The position numbers and the translations under genes were made by a program. A DNA stretch of 64,000 nt. Origin: Leptospira bandrabouensis. Lineage in GTDB: Bacteria > Spirochaetota > Leptospiria > Leptospirales > Leptospiraceae. Location: the NCBI RefSeq assembly GCF_004770905.1, contig NZ_RQHT01000014.1, positions 1,560,001 to 1,624,000 on the forward strand, given 5' to 3'. Each line of letters begins with the position of its first letter. The first letter of the stretch is position 1. The notes beneath the pieces are model-generated. The model did no database searches. It worked only from the letters and a program-made list of their open reading frames with translations, and had not been told where the DNA came from. Of this stretch, positions 1 to 9,431 are shown one piece after another.

Positions 1-1
1 T

Positions 2-1039
2 GTTGCAATAAATCTTCTTGCAAAGATAACAGGCGAGGAACTAAACGTGCGTTATGTTTCTAAAAATTCTGCTCCCAGAGAAGTATATTCATCAAAACTT
101 CGACGGGGAGGCAAATCTGGGTCTGCAGTGAAATTGTTATTCTCTGGTTCTGGAAATTTTGTAGATTCCAGACCGATGGAGTATGATGCTTTGGTGGTTG
201 ATGAGGCGCACAGACTTAATCTAATGAGCGGGTTATATAGAAATTTGGGAGAGAACCAAATAAAAGAAATCATTCATTCAGCGAAAACCTCAATATTTTT
301 CTTAGATGAAGACCAAAGAGTAACTTTATTCGATTATGGGTCTAAAGAAGAAATTGAAAAAAGTGCCAAACTCTATAACGCTAATATATACTATGGAAAA
401 TTAGAATCTCAATTTCGATGTAGTGGTTCGAATGGATATCTGGCATGGATAGATGATGTGCTGGAAATCCGGAAAACTGCGAACCATGACCTTTCTGATT
501 CTTCTTATGATTTTCGAGTCTATAACGATCCCAACGAGCTTTCCCAAATTTTGTATGAAAAAAACAAAGAGCGAAATTCTGCACGTTTGGTGGCGGGATA
601 TTGTTGGGATTGGAAAAGTAAAAAAGAACTGAATGCGATGGACATCGAGATTCCGGAATTTCAATTTGCAAAGCAATGGAATTTAGCTTCTGATGGAAGT
701 CTATGGATGATCCAACCTGAATCTTTTGAACAAATAGGATGCATTCACACGTGCCAAGGATTGGAACTTGACTACATTGGGGTAATCATCGGGAAAGATT
801 TAACTTACCGTAATGGGCAAATTCAAACTGATTATAATGCGAGATCGAAAATGGATCAATCGATCAAAGGATCAAAAAAGCTTATGTCAGAGAATCCTGA
901 TGAAGGAAAAATAATTCTAGATCGAATCATCAAAAATACTTATAGAACTTTAATGACTCGAGGGATGAAAGGTTGTTATGTGTATTGCATAGATTCTGGT
1001 TTGAGTAGTTATTTGAAATATAGAGTCGGTAACATTTAA
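2..1039 (+). CDS. DUF2075 family helicase/ATPase-like protein, 5' end outside the window
   Basis: The reading frame is open from base 2, so the gene begins before the window; the GTG at 47 is not a credible start because in-frame residues before it (VAINLLAKITG) fit the helix that follows a Walker A loop in DUF2075 proteins. Visible helicase-like motifs are a Walker B box (ALVVDEAHRL, about bases 186-215), a FFLDEDQRVT box, a CIHTCQGLELDYIGVIIG box near 740-790 and a RTLMTRGMKG motif near the C-terminus. The P-loop itself would lie just upstream. DUF2075 proteins are P-loop NTPases of uncertain role, often linked to nuclease or schlafen-like domains and defence loci; nothing visible here shows which. 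The next gene is convergent. Confidence 0.85.
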   Translation, partial: VAINLLAKITGEELNVRYVSKNSAPREVYSSKLRRGGKSGSAVKLLFSGSGNFVDSRPMEYDALVVDEAHRLNLMSGLYRNLGENQIKEIIHSAKTSIFFLDEDQRVTLFDYGSKEEIEKSAKLYNANIYYGKLESQFRCSGSNGYLAWIDDVLEIRKTANHDLSDSSYDFRVYNDPNELSQILYEKNKERNSARLVAGYCWDWKSKKELNAMDIEIPEFQFAKQWNLASDGSLWMIQPESFEQIGCIHTCQGLELDYIGVIIGKDLTYRNGQIQTDYNARSKMDQSIKGSKKLMSENPDEGKIILDRIIKNTYRTLMTRGMKGCYVYCIDSGLSSYLKYRVGNI

Positions 1040-1159
1040 AAAGATCAATGGGCATATTACAATATGAACGATTACGATAGTGTATATATATTCGCATTGT
1101 TGGTTTAATTACATGTCGTATATAAATGTTTGGAGCATAAGATCAAGTGATTGCTGAAC

Positions 1160-1213
1160 TTACGAGTGCCCAGCCGAGCAGGGATTGAGAAGGTATTTTG
1201 CCGGGTCCCCCCA
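1160..1213. other. GC-rich intergenic patch between convergent genes
   Basis: This short GC-rich stretch ends in a run of C residues (GCCGGGTCCCCCC) directly before the stop of the flavoprotein gene and contrasts with the AT-rich DNA just upstream. It may be a terminator or the remnant of a dispersed repeat. I could not align it convincingly with the element found at 7.1 and 29.1 kb. Confidence 0.25.
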
Positions 1214-1939
1214 CTAGTCCAAACCAACCTTCCCATCAGCCCAGTAGACACGAACTTTAAGTTTGTTAGTGGGGATCCCTGAATTTTTCAAATAGTTTCT
1301 AACTTGTTGGATGGAACTTGCCCTGCCGGTTAAAAAAACTTTAGCATCAGGTGTCTGTGAAATGCGATCCACAATCTCTTGCGAAAGTTTTGGTAGATGT
1401 GATCCATCAGGGGATCTTTCGATCATTCTCTGTCCCGTAACTCCCAATGGATCGAGTGCTTTTTTTGCCGCATCTGCCGAAGTCAATTCGAAGAATATGT
1501 GAGATTCCTTTTCCACTTTGTCTTGTAGAACCTTCGCGATACCAAAAGAAGTCTCATCGCCGAAAAGGATGGCGTCTCCTTCAAGATTCGAAAAATCCAA
1601 AGAATCACGAGGGCCGAAGACTTCACAAGGGTCACCTACTTTTAAGTCATTGATCCATTTGGAAGCTGGACCATTATGATGTTGATAACAAATAAAGGAA
1701 AGTTTGCCTTCTACTTTATCAACATGAATGGGAGTGAAAGTGCGGTAGGTTAGATTGCCCACATCGACTTGCACTTTACCTCCGGGTATCCATTTTGATT
1801 CTTTTAATTTTCTTCCGGTCAATTCGATGAGAACGAAATCTTTCGTTAGTCGTTCTATTTTTGAAATTTTGGTCTGAGTTAAAAAGACACTGAAGACCGA
1901 TTTTATGATACCTTTAAAAAAGGAATTTGGTTCGGACAT
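1214..1939 (-). CDS. Siderophore-interacting FAD-binding reductase family protein
   Basis: The 241-residue product fits the SIP/ViuB family, flavin reductases that use NAD(P)H to reduce and release ferric siderophores in the cytoplasm. The FAD domain carries the family signature RTFTPIHVD (about residues 65-73 from the chosen start), and the C-terminal half has the NAD(P)H-binding-like LFGDETSFG segment and ends in WADGKVGLD. I chose the ATG at 1939 (MSEPNSFF) because GGGAGAA precedes it at good spacing; a longer frame reaching 2002 has no such site. No siderophore transport or synthesis genes are adjacent, so the substrate is unknown. Confidence 0.85.
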   Translation of the reverse strand: MSEPNSFFKGIIKSVFSVFLTQTKISKIERLTKDFVLIELTGRKLKESKWIPGGKVQVDVGNLTYRTFTPIHVDKVEGKLSFICYQHHNGPASKWINDLKVGDPCEVFGPRDSLDFSNLEGDAILFGDETSFGIAKVLQDKVEKESHIFFELTSADAAKKALDPLGVTGQRMIERSPDGSHLPKLSQEIVDRISQTPDAKVFLTGRASSIQQVRNYLKNSGIPTNKLKVRVYWADGKVGLD

Positions 1940-2197
1940 AAAAATTCTCCCGATTGAATTTGGCCTTGTTTGCTTTTCAGCGATCAGTATTGCATAGGCC
2001 ATTTGACAGACTGGCTATATATCTGCAAAATTTTCATCAAAAACATAATGATTCGCAGCGATCACCAGGCCAACACTATTTTTGCTCAAACTAATGTTGA
2101 ACTTAAAGCACTAAATTCAGCCAAGTAATACAATTCGCATATTCCTTGTTATATTGCAGTTTGATTAAAGTCGATACTTCTTTTTTAGTAAAGACTT

Positions 2198-4753
2198 TTA
2201 AATACCGGTTTTTCTCTCAATCAGCCATTCGTATAATGCTTGTTCTATTTCTCTTTTTTGGAACGGTTTCGGCAAAAACGAAGACATTCCTGCGCGAATG
2301 CACTTGTCTTGATCATCCTGGAAGGCGTCCGCTGTAACTGCAATGATGATTGGTTTGGGAAAAATCCGTTCGTCTTTCAAAATCTCTTCCGATGCCCCGA
2401 TGCCATCCAGATTGGGCATATTGATGTCCATAAAAATCAGATGGAATTCGTTTGTTTGGGCCTTTGTTACCGCTTCCCAACCGTCTTTCGCCACATCATG
2501 GCGGACTTTTAATTTTTTCAAAAAACTGGAAAGTAGAAACAGGTTGGTAGGATCATCTTCCGCAATCAGCACATTTGTGTTAGATGGTAGTCTAGAGAGA
2601 TCCACCGAATCTTCGGATCTTATGACTCGGGACATTTGGTTGGGAAGAAGTTTGAGTTCAATTTCAAAACAGGAACCATTGGGAAAATTCCTTTTAACTT
2701 TTAATTCTCCTCCCATCACATCCATTAGTTTTTTAGAGATGGCAAGACCGAGTCCCGTTCCTCCGTACTTACGGGAAATACTTGAATCCAACTGTGTGAA
2801 TCTTTGAAACAAGGAACCCATTTTCTCTTCTGGGATTCCTATTCCTGTATCCGTTATTGATACTTTGTATTGAATCCTGTTTCCTACTTCTTCCTTTTTG
2901 GAAGAGAGAAGGATTTTGATTTCTCCAGATTCCGTAAATTTAACCGCATTGGAGATAAGGTTAAATAACACTTGTTTGATTCTGTTTTCATCGCCATGTG
3001 CTAAAAATATAAAATCTGGATCAAAGCTGACTTCAAATCGAAGTTGTTTCTGTTCTGCTTGGTGCTTAAAAATTCCTTCCGCAAGTTCGAGAAGAATTTT
3101 CCAGGAAAAATCGGATTCTAATAATTCTATTTTCCCCGCTTCCAGTTTGGAATAATCCAAAATGTCGTTCAATATAGTCAAAAGAGACTGTCCACTGTCC
3201 TGAATCATTTTCAGATATTGTGTTTGATCCTCCGAAACATTTGTCATTTTCAAAAGTTCCGTGATTCCCAAAATTCCATTCATGGGAGTTCTGATTTCGT
3301 GACTCATTGTTGCTAAAAATTGAGACTTTGCTTTGTTCGCGGTTTCTGCTAGTTGTTTGGCGATCTCGTATTCTTCCGTGCGGAGTTTTACCTGCAATTC
3401 CAATTCGTATTTTTGGTATTCTTTCAGATTCAAGAGTTCCGTATGGGTTCTGTTTTTTTCTTCCAGAGTTTCACCGAGTTTTTGAACTAATTTTTCTTCC
3501 TCTTGCAATGCCTTTGTGATTTTTTTTGATAATAGAATCGCTTGGATGAAGATAAATAACAAAACCCCTAAATGGGAGAGATAACCTGTATGAATCAATC
3601 CGAAATTGAATAATATATCATTCAGTAGTGTCACCGCTGTAATGGAGTAGGCAATGAGCATAAGTCCCGCACCTTCCCTTTTTCTAAAATATGCTCTGAT
3701 AAACAATGGTACATACAATATGATTGCAATCATTGCAAGACCGAAGAGATACAATGCGTAATGTGTGAAAATGGAAACTGGCAAAAACAAAGTTAGTAAA
3801 AAACTAAAGAAAACCAACCTGAGAACTTTTGAGATTATTTTGGGGATTTCCTTCGGAAATAGAAGATCGTAGAGTGTTACCAAGGAAACCCCGATCATAT
3901 AAATCACTCCGAACAGTAGCCGGATATATGAATCAAAATCCAGATTGGGAAATAGATAATAAAACGTATGCGTTTCAAAATTCAATTGGCGAATTCCCAT
4001 AATCATACAGAAAAAACCGAACATCAGATATTCTTTGGAACGCAATCTTGACAGAAAGATAATCAGATGGTATAAGCCGATGATGATGATTGCAGAAGAA
4101 CTTGCAATATCTCGTATAACAAGATTTAGGTGCTGTCTTTGTATGGATTTCCATTCTCCGAAATAAAGAGGTTCCCAAAATCCGTGATTTTCATGGTTGA
4201 AGTTGGATACCCAAACGACGATTGTCACTTCATCGGAAAGATTACCCAGATAGGACGTGCCTGGTTTCAAGTCAGGCTTCATTGTTTCAAAACTTTCTCC
4301 AGTTTGTCCTACTTTTGCCACAGAACGGGCGTTAACGAAAATTTCGAAAGCGGACATGATTTCAGTCCAAAACAATCCGTAGTTTATTTCCCGTTTTGGA
4401 AGTTTGAGTTTGAGTCTGTAGGTTCCTTTCCCGAAAATCGGTAGGTTTTTTCCGTTTATTTTGTAGAATTTCCAAAAAGATGGAACCGGAAAATAACCAT
4501 GGCATTTTTTTTTCCATACGGACTCATCCGATTCGGGAGGAATCAATTCATCCCAACAAAACTCCCAATCTCCTTTCAAATTTATCACCGTTTGTTTCGG
4601 TTCCCATGCAGAAAGATCCATAAATCCGGAATTTATATCGGGGAGGGGAGAGGTTGCGACTTTACAAAAAGAAAAAGATATAGAAACTACAAGTAGAGGT
4701 AAAACAAATTTTTTTTTAAAAAAAGAAAGCGAAATTACCATAAAACTACCCAT
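2198..4753 (-). CDS. 7TMR-DISM hybrid sensor histidine kinase/response regulator
   Basis: An 851-residue membrane sensor. Order of parts: N-terminal hydrophobic segment with a possible lipobox ending at Cys30; an extracellular beta-rich 7TMR-DISMED2-like domain (about 45-205); seven transmembrane helices (about 215-410); a coiled coil (415-475); HisKA with phospho-acceptor His485 in SHEIRTPMNG; HATPase_c with N box (LFNLISNAVKF), DTGIGIPEE and GGTGLGLAIS; and a C-terminal REC domain (NVLIAEDD, acceptor Asp in FMDINMP, Lys in LPKPF). All catalytic boxes are intact, so phosphorelay activity is likely. There is no separate output domain. The start is either 4753 or the ATG at 4741, which has a weak GGGTAG upstream. 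DISMED2 domains are thought to bind carbohydrates or similar ligands, but the signal here is unknown. Confidence 0.93.
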   Translation of the reverse strand: MGSFMVISLSFFKKKFVLPLLVVSISFSFCKVATSPLPDINSGFMDLSAWEPKQTVINLKGDWEFCWDELIPPESDESVWKKKCHGYFPVPSFWKFYKINGKNLPIFGKGTYRLKLKLPKREINYGLFWTEIMSAFEIFVNARSVAKVGQTGESFETMKPDLKPGTSYLGNLSDEVTIVVWVSNFNHENHGFWEPLYFGEWKSIQRQHLNLVIRDIASSSAIIIIGLYHLIIFLSRLRSKEYLMFGFFCMIMGIRQLNFETHTFYYLFPNLDFDSYIRLLFGVIYMIGVSLVTLYDLLFPKEIPKIISKVLRLVFFSFLLTLFLPVSIFTHYALYLFGLAMIAIILYVPLFIRAYFRKREGAGLMLIAYSITAVTLLNDILFNFGLIHTGYLSHLGVLLFIFIQAILLSKKITKALQEEEKLVQKLGETLEEKNRTHTELLNLKEYQKYELELQVKLRTEEYEIAKQLAETANKAKSQFLATMSHEIRTPMNGILGITELLKMTNVSEDQTQYLKMIQDSGQSLLTILNDILDYSKLEAGKIELLESDFSWKILLELAEGIFKHQAEQKQLRFEVSFDPDFIFLAHGDENRIKQVLFNLISNAVKFTESGEIKILLSSKKEEVGNRIQYKVSITDTGIGIPEEKMGSLFQRFTQLDSSISRKYGGTGLGLAISKKLMDVMGGELKVKRNFPNGSCFEIELKLLPNQMSRVIRSEDSVDLSRLPSNTNVLIAEDDPTNLFLLSSFLKKLKVRHDVAKDGWEAVTKAQTNEFHLIFMDINMPNLDGIGASEEILKDERIFPKPIIIAVTADAFQDDQDKCIRAGMSSFLPKPFQKREIEQALYEWLIERKTGI

Positions 4754-4928
4754 AGGCGAGAAAGAAATAGAGCATTTGACTCAACTGAAAAAATTCGCTT
4801 GAACTAAAGCCTCGTATATCTGATTCCGAGAGCAATCTATTTATTTTATACTCTAAAAAGCATACGAAACTGACAAACTCCAACCGCAAATTGAAATTAA
4901 CTTTGTTTATTTCAAAAGCGAAGGCATT

Positions 4929-5633
4929 CTATGCGGAGCAGCGGTCGGGTGAATCCTGAAATTGATAGTCAAAGCCATCGATTTCTAGGGTATTTTTGTT
5001 CCAACGGGCTTGCCTCTTTTTTGTTTGGTTAGGAAACGAGGAAGGGAGTTTTTGAAATTCTAATTGAATGACTTTTTCGGAAATCCATTGATACTTTCCA
5101 CTATACTTTGGTTTTTCCAGTGTACCGTCACTTTCCCGAAATGCAACCAAAGAGAGTTCAAAGGTACCATTGGCATCAAACTTGATTTCCGATATTGACC
5201 CATAAGCGCCTGGACTTGGACCATACCAAATCAAATTTGTAAAGATCTCTTTCGGAGTTAAACCTGCAATTTCATTCAATCGGTATGTATTACGAAGTAA
5301 GGAAAGATCTTTATCTTTCAGCATCAAACGTTTGTAAGTTTTTTTATATGTGGCTGCATTTTGCAATAACTGAAAAACGTCTTGTTCTTCTGTCAAATTC
5401 TCGCATTGACTGAGTAGAATGGTGTAAACGCAGGCCAAGTTATAGTTTGCGTATGGGTCATTTGGATTTTTCTTTAAACTTTCTTTGAACCACTTTTCGG
5501 CCTGAGACCAATTTTTCTGGTAAAAGGCATCAATGGCTTTTTGGTTAGTCTCCGATAATGGTTCTGAATTTAGTGGAATTTCCAATCCAACCAAAAGAAA
5601 AACTGTGAGTACATAAATTTTAATGGGAGTCAT
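4929..5633 (-). CDS. Exported TPR-containing protein of unknown function
   Basis: 234 residues starting with a signal peptide-like segment (MTPIKIYVLTVFLLVGLEIP). Residues about 28-70 form one to two tetratricopeptide-like helices (AIDAFYQKNWSQAEKWFKES, then NPNDPYANYNLACVY), a common pattern in periplasmic scaffold proteins. The C-terminal half (about 130-234) looks beta-rich (YGSISEIKFDANGTFELSL) and resembles lipocalin-like or META-like sandwich repeats found in Leptospira, but I cannot name the family. It is transcribed alone on the minus strand. Confidence 0.75.
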   Translation of the reverse strand: MTPIKIYVLTVFLLVGLEIPLNSEPLSETNQKAIDAFYQKNWSQAEKWFKESLKKNPNDPYANYNLACVYTILLSQCENLTEEQDVFQLLQNAATYKKTYKRLMLKDKDLSLLRNTYRLNEIAGLTPKEIFTNLIWYGPSPGAYGSISEIKFDANGTFELSLVAFRESDGTLEKPKYSGKYQWISEKVIQLEFQKLPSSFPNQTKKRQARWNKNTLEIDGFDYQFQDSPDRCSA

Positions 5634-5917
5634 TTTCTTTCGTATCTACAATGAACGATTTAGGGCGAATCTCTTTGATTCGCAAGAGGATTTTTTATAT
5701 GAAAAACGAGTGGGTCTCTTGCTTACTTGCTGAAATGGTGAGAATGGGTCACACGGAAATGATTTTTTTAAGAAAAGGTTTTGCAAACTGCGTTATGTGA
5801 TGACTTAATCCAATCCAAGATATAAATTTAGAACATCTTTATCGTTTAAAAAAGATGGAAGACGGAGGTTTGGTTCTTCAAATTCAATTCCACCATAAAC
5901 TTTAGGAAGGCATTCCC

Positions 5918-6271
5918 TTAAACAATCTTTATCCCATACTTCCGAAATACTTCTACCGTTTCCAAAAATACATCGGCGGATTGTTGTTTGAGAATTTTTA
6001 ACAGTAGGACCAGTGCACGTTCATGACTTGTTACTTCTTGGTAAGCAATATAAAAAGCGATAATATCAAGTGGGTGAAGTATTTTTAGTTGGGTAGGTTT
6101 TTTCTTTTTCCATTCCTTTCCAAAGGTTGAACGTTGCAAATGGAATCGTTCTTTAAGGAAATGGAAAAAAAAGGGAACTACCTCTTTGGAATGGAGTGAA
6201 TTCCAAATGGTTTTTAATGTTTGCCATTGCATTTGATAAAAAAAAGGGAATTTGTTTCGTATTACTGACAT
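5918..6271 (-). CDS. Hypothetical protein, 117 aa
   Basis: A basic, aromatic-rich product with no family that I recognise. It is predicted mostly helical (LHPLDIIAFYIAYQEVTSHERALVLLLKILKQ, split here at no natural point). No clear ribosome binding site precedes the ATG at 6271. The open frame and plausible amino-acid composition support a gene, but it may also be chance. It lies in a sparse region between an exported TPR protein and the GyrI-like gene. Confidence 0.45.
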   Translation of the reverse strand: MSVIRNKFPFFYQMQWQTLKTIWNSLHSKEVVPFFFHFLKERFHLQRSTFGKEWKKKKPTQLKILHPLDIIAFYIAYQEVTSHERALVLLLKILKQQSADVFLETVEVFRKYGIKIV

Positions 6272-6524
6272 TATATGATAATTCTCATGTCCTTATAGAA
6301 AAACAATTTAAAAAAAATAGTAAAATTTAGATTCCTGAATCAATGTTCATTCGAAGATGAGGCATAGAATGAAAAGAGTGGGGAGAATTAAAAAGTATGT
6401 TTCCCTTTTTGCCGTCAAAAGTGCGGTTAAAATTTTTTAAACGAACCATAACAAAACATTCCCTCCTTAAAATTCTAATTGCCTCTTTTTGTTTTTTCAT
6501 ATATGAAAGTCGGAGGAGAAAAAA

Positions 6525-7118
6525 ATGAAAAAGGGAAAAAGTATTGGAATCGCTATTGCCATTTTGGTATTGTTTGGGGTCGCCTTTTATAGTTATATGG
6601 GTGGGTTTCAACAAGTAAGTGTGATTCGAGAGTCTTTTGGTCCCACAGAGATTTACTATGTAACTCATAAAGGACCGTATAAGGAAATTGGAAACAGTTG
6701 GGATCGTTTTCAAAAAGAATGGGAGTCGGTAGGGATTACCAATTGCGATAGTCTTGCGATTTATTTGGATGGACCTGATACAGAGCCATCTAAGTTACGA
6801 TCTATTCTCGGGTGCCGATTGGATGGACTTTCACCTGAACAAAAAAAACAGGTTTCTCTTAAGTTTAAAACCTTTTTTATTCCCAAAATGAATGGCCTCA
6901 GTGCGAATTTTCCATTTAAGAATTTTATATCATATTTTTTAGCACCCACCAAAGTGTATCCTAAATTCCAGGAGATATTAATTGCAGAACCTTCTCAAAC
7001 TTCCGTAGCCATTGAAATCTATGGTGGGTCTTCTCAGTCGGTGAATTCCATTGGTTTTTTTATGCCATTAGGTGTTAATCGGGAAATATTTAAGTCATTA
7101 GAGGATGCCTTTCAGTAA
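6525..7118 (+). CDS. Membrane-anchored GyrI-like (TEX264-type) small-molecule-binding domain protein
   Basis: 197 residues: a short basic N-terminus, one transmembrane helix (about 7-25), then a GyrI-like domain. Family hallmarks visible are VTHKGPYKEIGNSWDRF, the segment with AIYLDGPDTEP, and a second symmetrical half with VAIEIYGG near the end. The layout (one N-terminal anchor and an extramembrane GyrI-like fold) matches the TEX264-like group, known in animals as an ER-phagy receptor; the bacterial role is undefined. GGAGGAG at about 6513 gives a strong ribosome binding site. The dispersed element at 7136 follows directly. Confidence 0.8.
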   Translation: MKKGKSIGIAIAILVLFGVAFYSYMGGFQQVSVIRESFGPTEIYYVTHKGPYKEIGNSWDRFQKEWESVGITNCDSLAIYLDGPDTEPSKLRSILGCRLDGLSPEQKKQVSLKFKTFFIPKMNGLSANFPFKNFISYFLAPTKVYPKFQEILIAEPSQTSVAIEIYGGSSQSVNSIGFFMPLGVNREIFKSLEDAFQ

Positions 7119-7135
7119 AAAAATTTGGATGAAGT

Positions 7136-7232
7136 CTTGCGCTCGTGGATACGCAGGGCTTGGTCACCTGCCATCGTTAGATGGCTGGGGACGGGAGCGT
7201 TAAGCGGACCCCGGAGTAGCCCATCCCTTATT
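7136..7232. repeat. Dispersed structured element, copy 1
   Basis: This intergenic block shares its flanks with the block at 29140-29222: the left flank CTTGCG...GTGGAT.CG.AGGGCTTGGT and the right flank GCGGACCCCGGAG.AGCCC..CCCTTATT. The centre differs but is a perfect hairpin in both: here GCCATC(7170-7175)/GATGGC(7180-7185). An outer stem CGCTC(7140-7144)/GAGCG(7195-7199) encloses it; in copy 2 the partners change compatibly to CGTT/AGCG. This pattern suggests a folded RNA or DNA cruciform rather than a coding remnant. Strand is not decided. Confidence 0.75.
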
Positions 7233-7414
7233 AAATAAGATTAAAAAACTCCGATCTCATTGGGAGCGCACATAAATTGCGAATCAATTTGCTAAACAAT
7301 AGCTGCCTAACTCTATATAATTAAAGTTAGTTTTCTTGACTCCTGTGACTTGTGAGTTATAATGCAGTGGAAAAGTAGTTTTTTGTATCTAATAAGTTTG
7401 GCAGAATAAAAAAT

Positions 7415-8083
7415 ATGGTAATAAATAAGAATATTATAAAATATTTAATTGATTTAAGAGAAAATAATGGCCGGAACTGGTTTCTTGAAAACAAAGAAAG
7501 GTTTAATGAGATTCAAAAGGAGTTAGTGATTCTTACGGGATATTTTTTATCGGAAATTGAGAAATTTGACAAAAATGTAAAAGGTGTGGATCCAAAGTCT
7601 TGTATATTTCGGATTTATAAGGATGTGCGATTTTCAAAAGATAAGAGTCCCTATAAAACCCATTTTGGAATTTTTATGAGAGGGGGGAATCGGAAGATTG
7701 AAGGTACTGGTTATTATTTACATATTGAACCGGATGCATCTTTGTTAGGTGGAGGATGTTATAAGCCAGAACCAAAGTCTTTACAAAAAATTAGAGAAAA
7801 AATTGCAGCAGATACAGATTCGTTTCTAAAAATTCTAAAAAACAAACAATTTGCGGAAAATTTCGGAAATACTTTTTATGCAGAAAAGTTAAAAACAGCT
7901 CCAAAAGGATTTGCGAAAGACCATCCTTCGATTGAATTTTTGAAGTACAAAGGATTTGCTGTCGCTAAAAAAATAAAAAATTCGGAACTTACATCTAATC
8001 ATTTTATACAAGATGCCGTTCATAGTTTTCGAACTTTATACCCTCTCAATCAGTTTATTGAAGCTGGTATAGCAAAGAAATAA
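7415..8083 (+). CDS. DUF2461 (TIGR02453) family protein
   Basis: 222 residues with the hallmarks of this family of unknown function: an N-terminal LIDLRENNGRNWFLENKERF segment, then FRIYKDVRFSKDKSPYKTHFG and a GGGCYKPEP motif around residue 112. Length is normal for the family. There is no signal peptide, so it is probably cytoplasmic. The gene follows the dispersed element, and the GH1 gene starts 49 bp downstream on the same strand, so the two may be co-transcribed. Confidence 0.88.
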   Translation: MVINKNIIKYLIDLRENNGRNWFLENKERFNEIQKELVILTGYFLSEIEKFDKNVKGVDPKSCIFRIYKDVRFSKDKSPYKTHFGIFMRGGNRKIEGTGYYLHIEPDASLLGGGCYKPEPKSLQKIREKIAADTDSFLKILKNKQFAENFGNTFYAEKLKTAPKGFAKDHPSIEFLKYKGFAVAKKIKNSELTSNHFIQDAVHSFRTLYPLNQFIEAGIAKK

Positions 8084-8132
8084 TTTAAGGTTTTTTATTG
8101 AACCCAATCTTAATGGTAAATCGGAGATAGAA

Positions 8133-9431
8133 ATGGCAAAGCATATAGAACTTCCAAAAGACTTATTATTGGGTTCAGCAACTGCTGCGACGCAAATTGA
8201 AGGTGGGGATACTAATAATAATTGGTACCATTGGTCTTTAGCAGGTAAGGTTGGAAATGAAGAGTCTAGTATTACTGGCGCAGACCATTACGCACGTTAT
8301 GTGGAAGATGTAAAATTATTATCAAAACTCAATCAAGAATGTTATCGGATGAGTATTGAGTGGAGTCGGATTCAACCTTCGGAAGGAGAATGGTCTGCGG
8401 ATACCGTCGAACATTATCGTGATGAGTTTCGACTCCTTTTGGAGGCGGGGATCAAACCTCTTGTCACTCTTCATCATTTTTCTTGCCCGGAATGGTTTCA
8501 GAAAAAGGGAGGATGGTTGGGAAAAGATGCGGTGAAGGAATTCCTAAACTTTGTTGAATTTTCTGTTAAGCAGTTTGGTGATCTTGTTTCGGAGTGGTGT
8601 ACAATCAACGAACCAAATGTATTTGCTAATGATAGTTATGTGGATGGTAAATATCCTCCGGGAAGTCATGGAGATATACCCGCATATTTAAAAGTGACTC
8701 GCCGACTTATCCTTGCTCACCTGAAGTCATATCAACTCATTCATAAAATCCGAAAGGAATCTGGTTTTGCTAATCCAACTAAGGTTGGTTTTGCGCACCA
8801 TCTTGCCATTTTTTCTCCTCTAACTTCTCACCCCTTGGCACGTCTCGGTTGTTTTCTAAGCGATTTTCTTTTTCACGAAATTCAAATTAAAGGTTTTGTG
8901 GAAGGGAAGTTATCTTTTCCCATTGGATTTGGTCATCCAGAAGGTAAAGGTATATTTTGCGATTTTATTGGAATCAATTATTATTCTCGCCATCTTTTTA
9001 AAGCAAGTTACAACCCGGGAAATTTATTTGCTACACCCATGGTAGACCCCAATTGTCCTGAATCTCAGAAAAATGATTTAGGTTGGGAAATTTATCCGAA
9101 AGGACTTTCTAAAGTTTGCCATCGGATTTGGGACGAGTACAAACTTCCCATTTATATTACGGAAAACGGGATCCCCGATGAAAGTGATAACAAAAGGGAA
9201 AAGTTTATTAATGACCATTTAGCAGAGATTTGTCGCTTAATTGAGGAAGGTGTATCTGTAGAACGTTATTATTATTGGTCATTTTTAGATAATCTTGAAT
9301 GGAATGATGGTTATGGACCTAAGTTTGGGCTTGTAGAAGTGGATTATTCCAATATGGATCGGAAAATCCGCAAAAGTGGATTTCATTACGCAGAAATTTG
9401 TAAAACTAAAAAATTTGAATTTAATCCCTAA
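8133..9431 (+). CDS. Glycoside hydrolase family 1 (beta-glucosidase/beta-galactosidase type)
   Basis: 432 residues matching GH1, retaining TIM-barrel beta-glycosidases. Visible are the N-terminal signature LLGSATAATQIEGG, the acid/base glutamate in TINEPNVFAND, the nucleophile glutamate in ITENGIPDE, the INYYSR segment and the YYYWSFLDNLEWNDGYGPKFGLVEVD tail, which contains the aglycone-site tryptophans. No signal peptide is present, so it acts in the cytoplasm on imported glycosides. A ribosome binding site (GGAGATAG) precedes ATG 8133. The exact sugar cannot be told from sequence alone. Confidence 0.93.
   Translation: MAKHIELPKDLLLGSATAATQIEGGDTNNNWYHWSLAGKVGNEESSITGADHYARYVEDVKLLSKLNQECYRMSIEWSRIQPSEGEWSADTVEHYRDEFRLLLEAGIKPLVTLHHFSCPEWFQKKGGWLGKDAVKEFLNFVEFSVKQFGDLVSEWCTINEPNVFANDSYVDGKYPPGSHGDIPAYLKVTRRLILAHLKSYQLIHKIRKESGFANPTKVGFAHHLAIFSPLTSHPLARLGCFLSDFLFHEIQIKGFVEGKLSFPIGFGHPEGKGIFCDFIGINYYSRHLFKASYNPGNLFATPMVDPNCPESQKNDLGWEIYPKGLSKVCHRIWDEYKLPIYITENGIPDESDNKREKFINDHLAEICRLIEEGVSVERYYYWSFLDNLEWNDGYGPKFGLVEVDYSNMDRKIRKSGFHYAEICKTKKFEFNP

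Noticed and set aside
47..1039. Complete gene starting at GTG 47
   Set aside because: The frame is open to the window edge and upstream residues fit the DUF2075 family, so the gene is 5' truncated rather than starting here.
1160..1213. Third copy of the dispersed element
   Set aside because: G/C-rich and intergenic, but the sequence does not align with the conserved flanks of the two copies on either strand.
5699..5800. Short plus-strand frame of 33 codons (MKNEWVSCLLAE...)
   Set aside because: Too short, no ribosome binding site and no family similarity that I can see.
6327..6713. 128-codon minus-strand frame
   Set aside because: Antisense to the GyrI-like gene and its upstream region; composition and lack of start signals argue for chance.
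7136..7232. tRNA or tmRNA-like gene
   Set aside because: Hairpins are present, but there is no anticodon arm, T-loop (GGTTCAAATCC-like) or CCA end.
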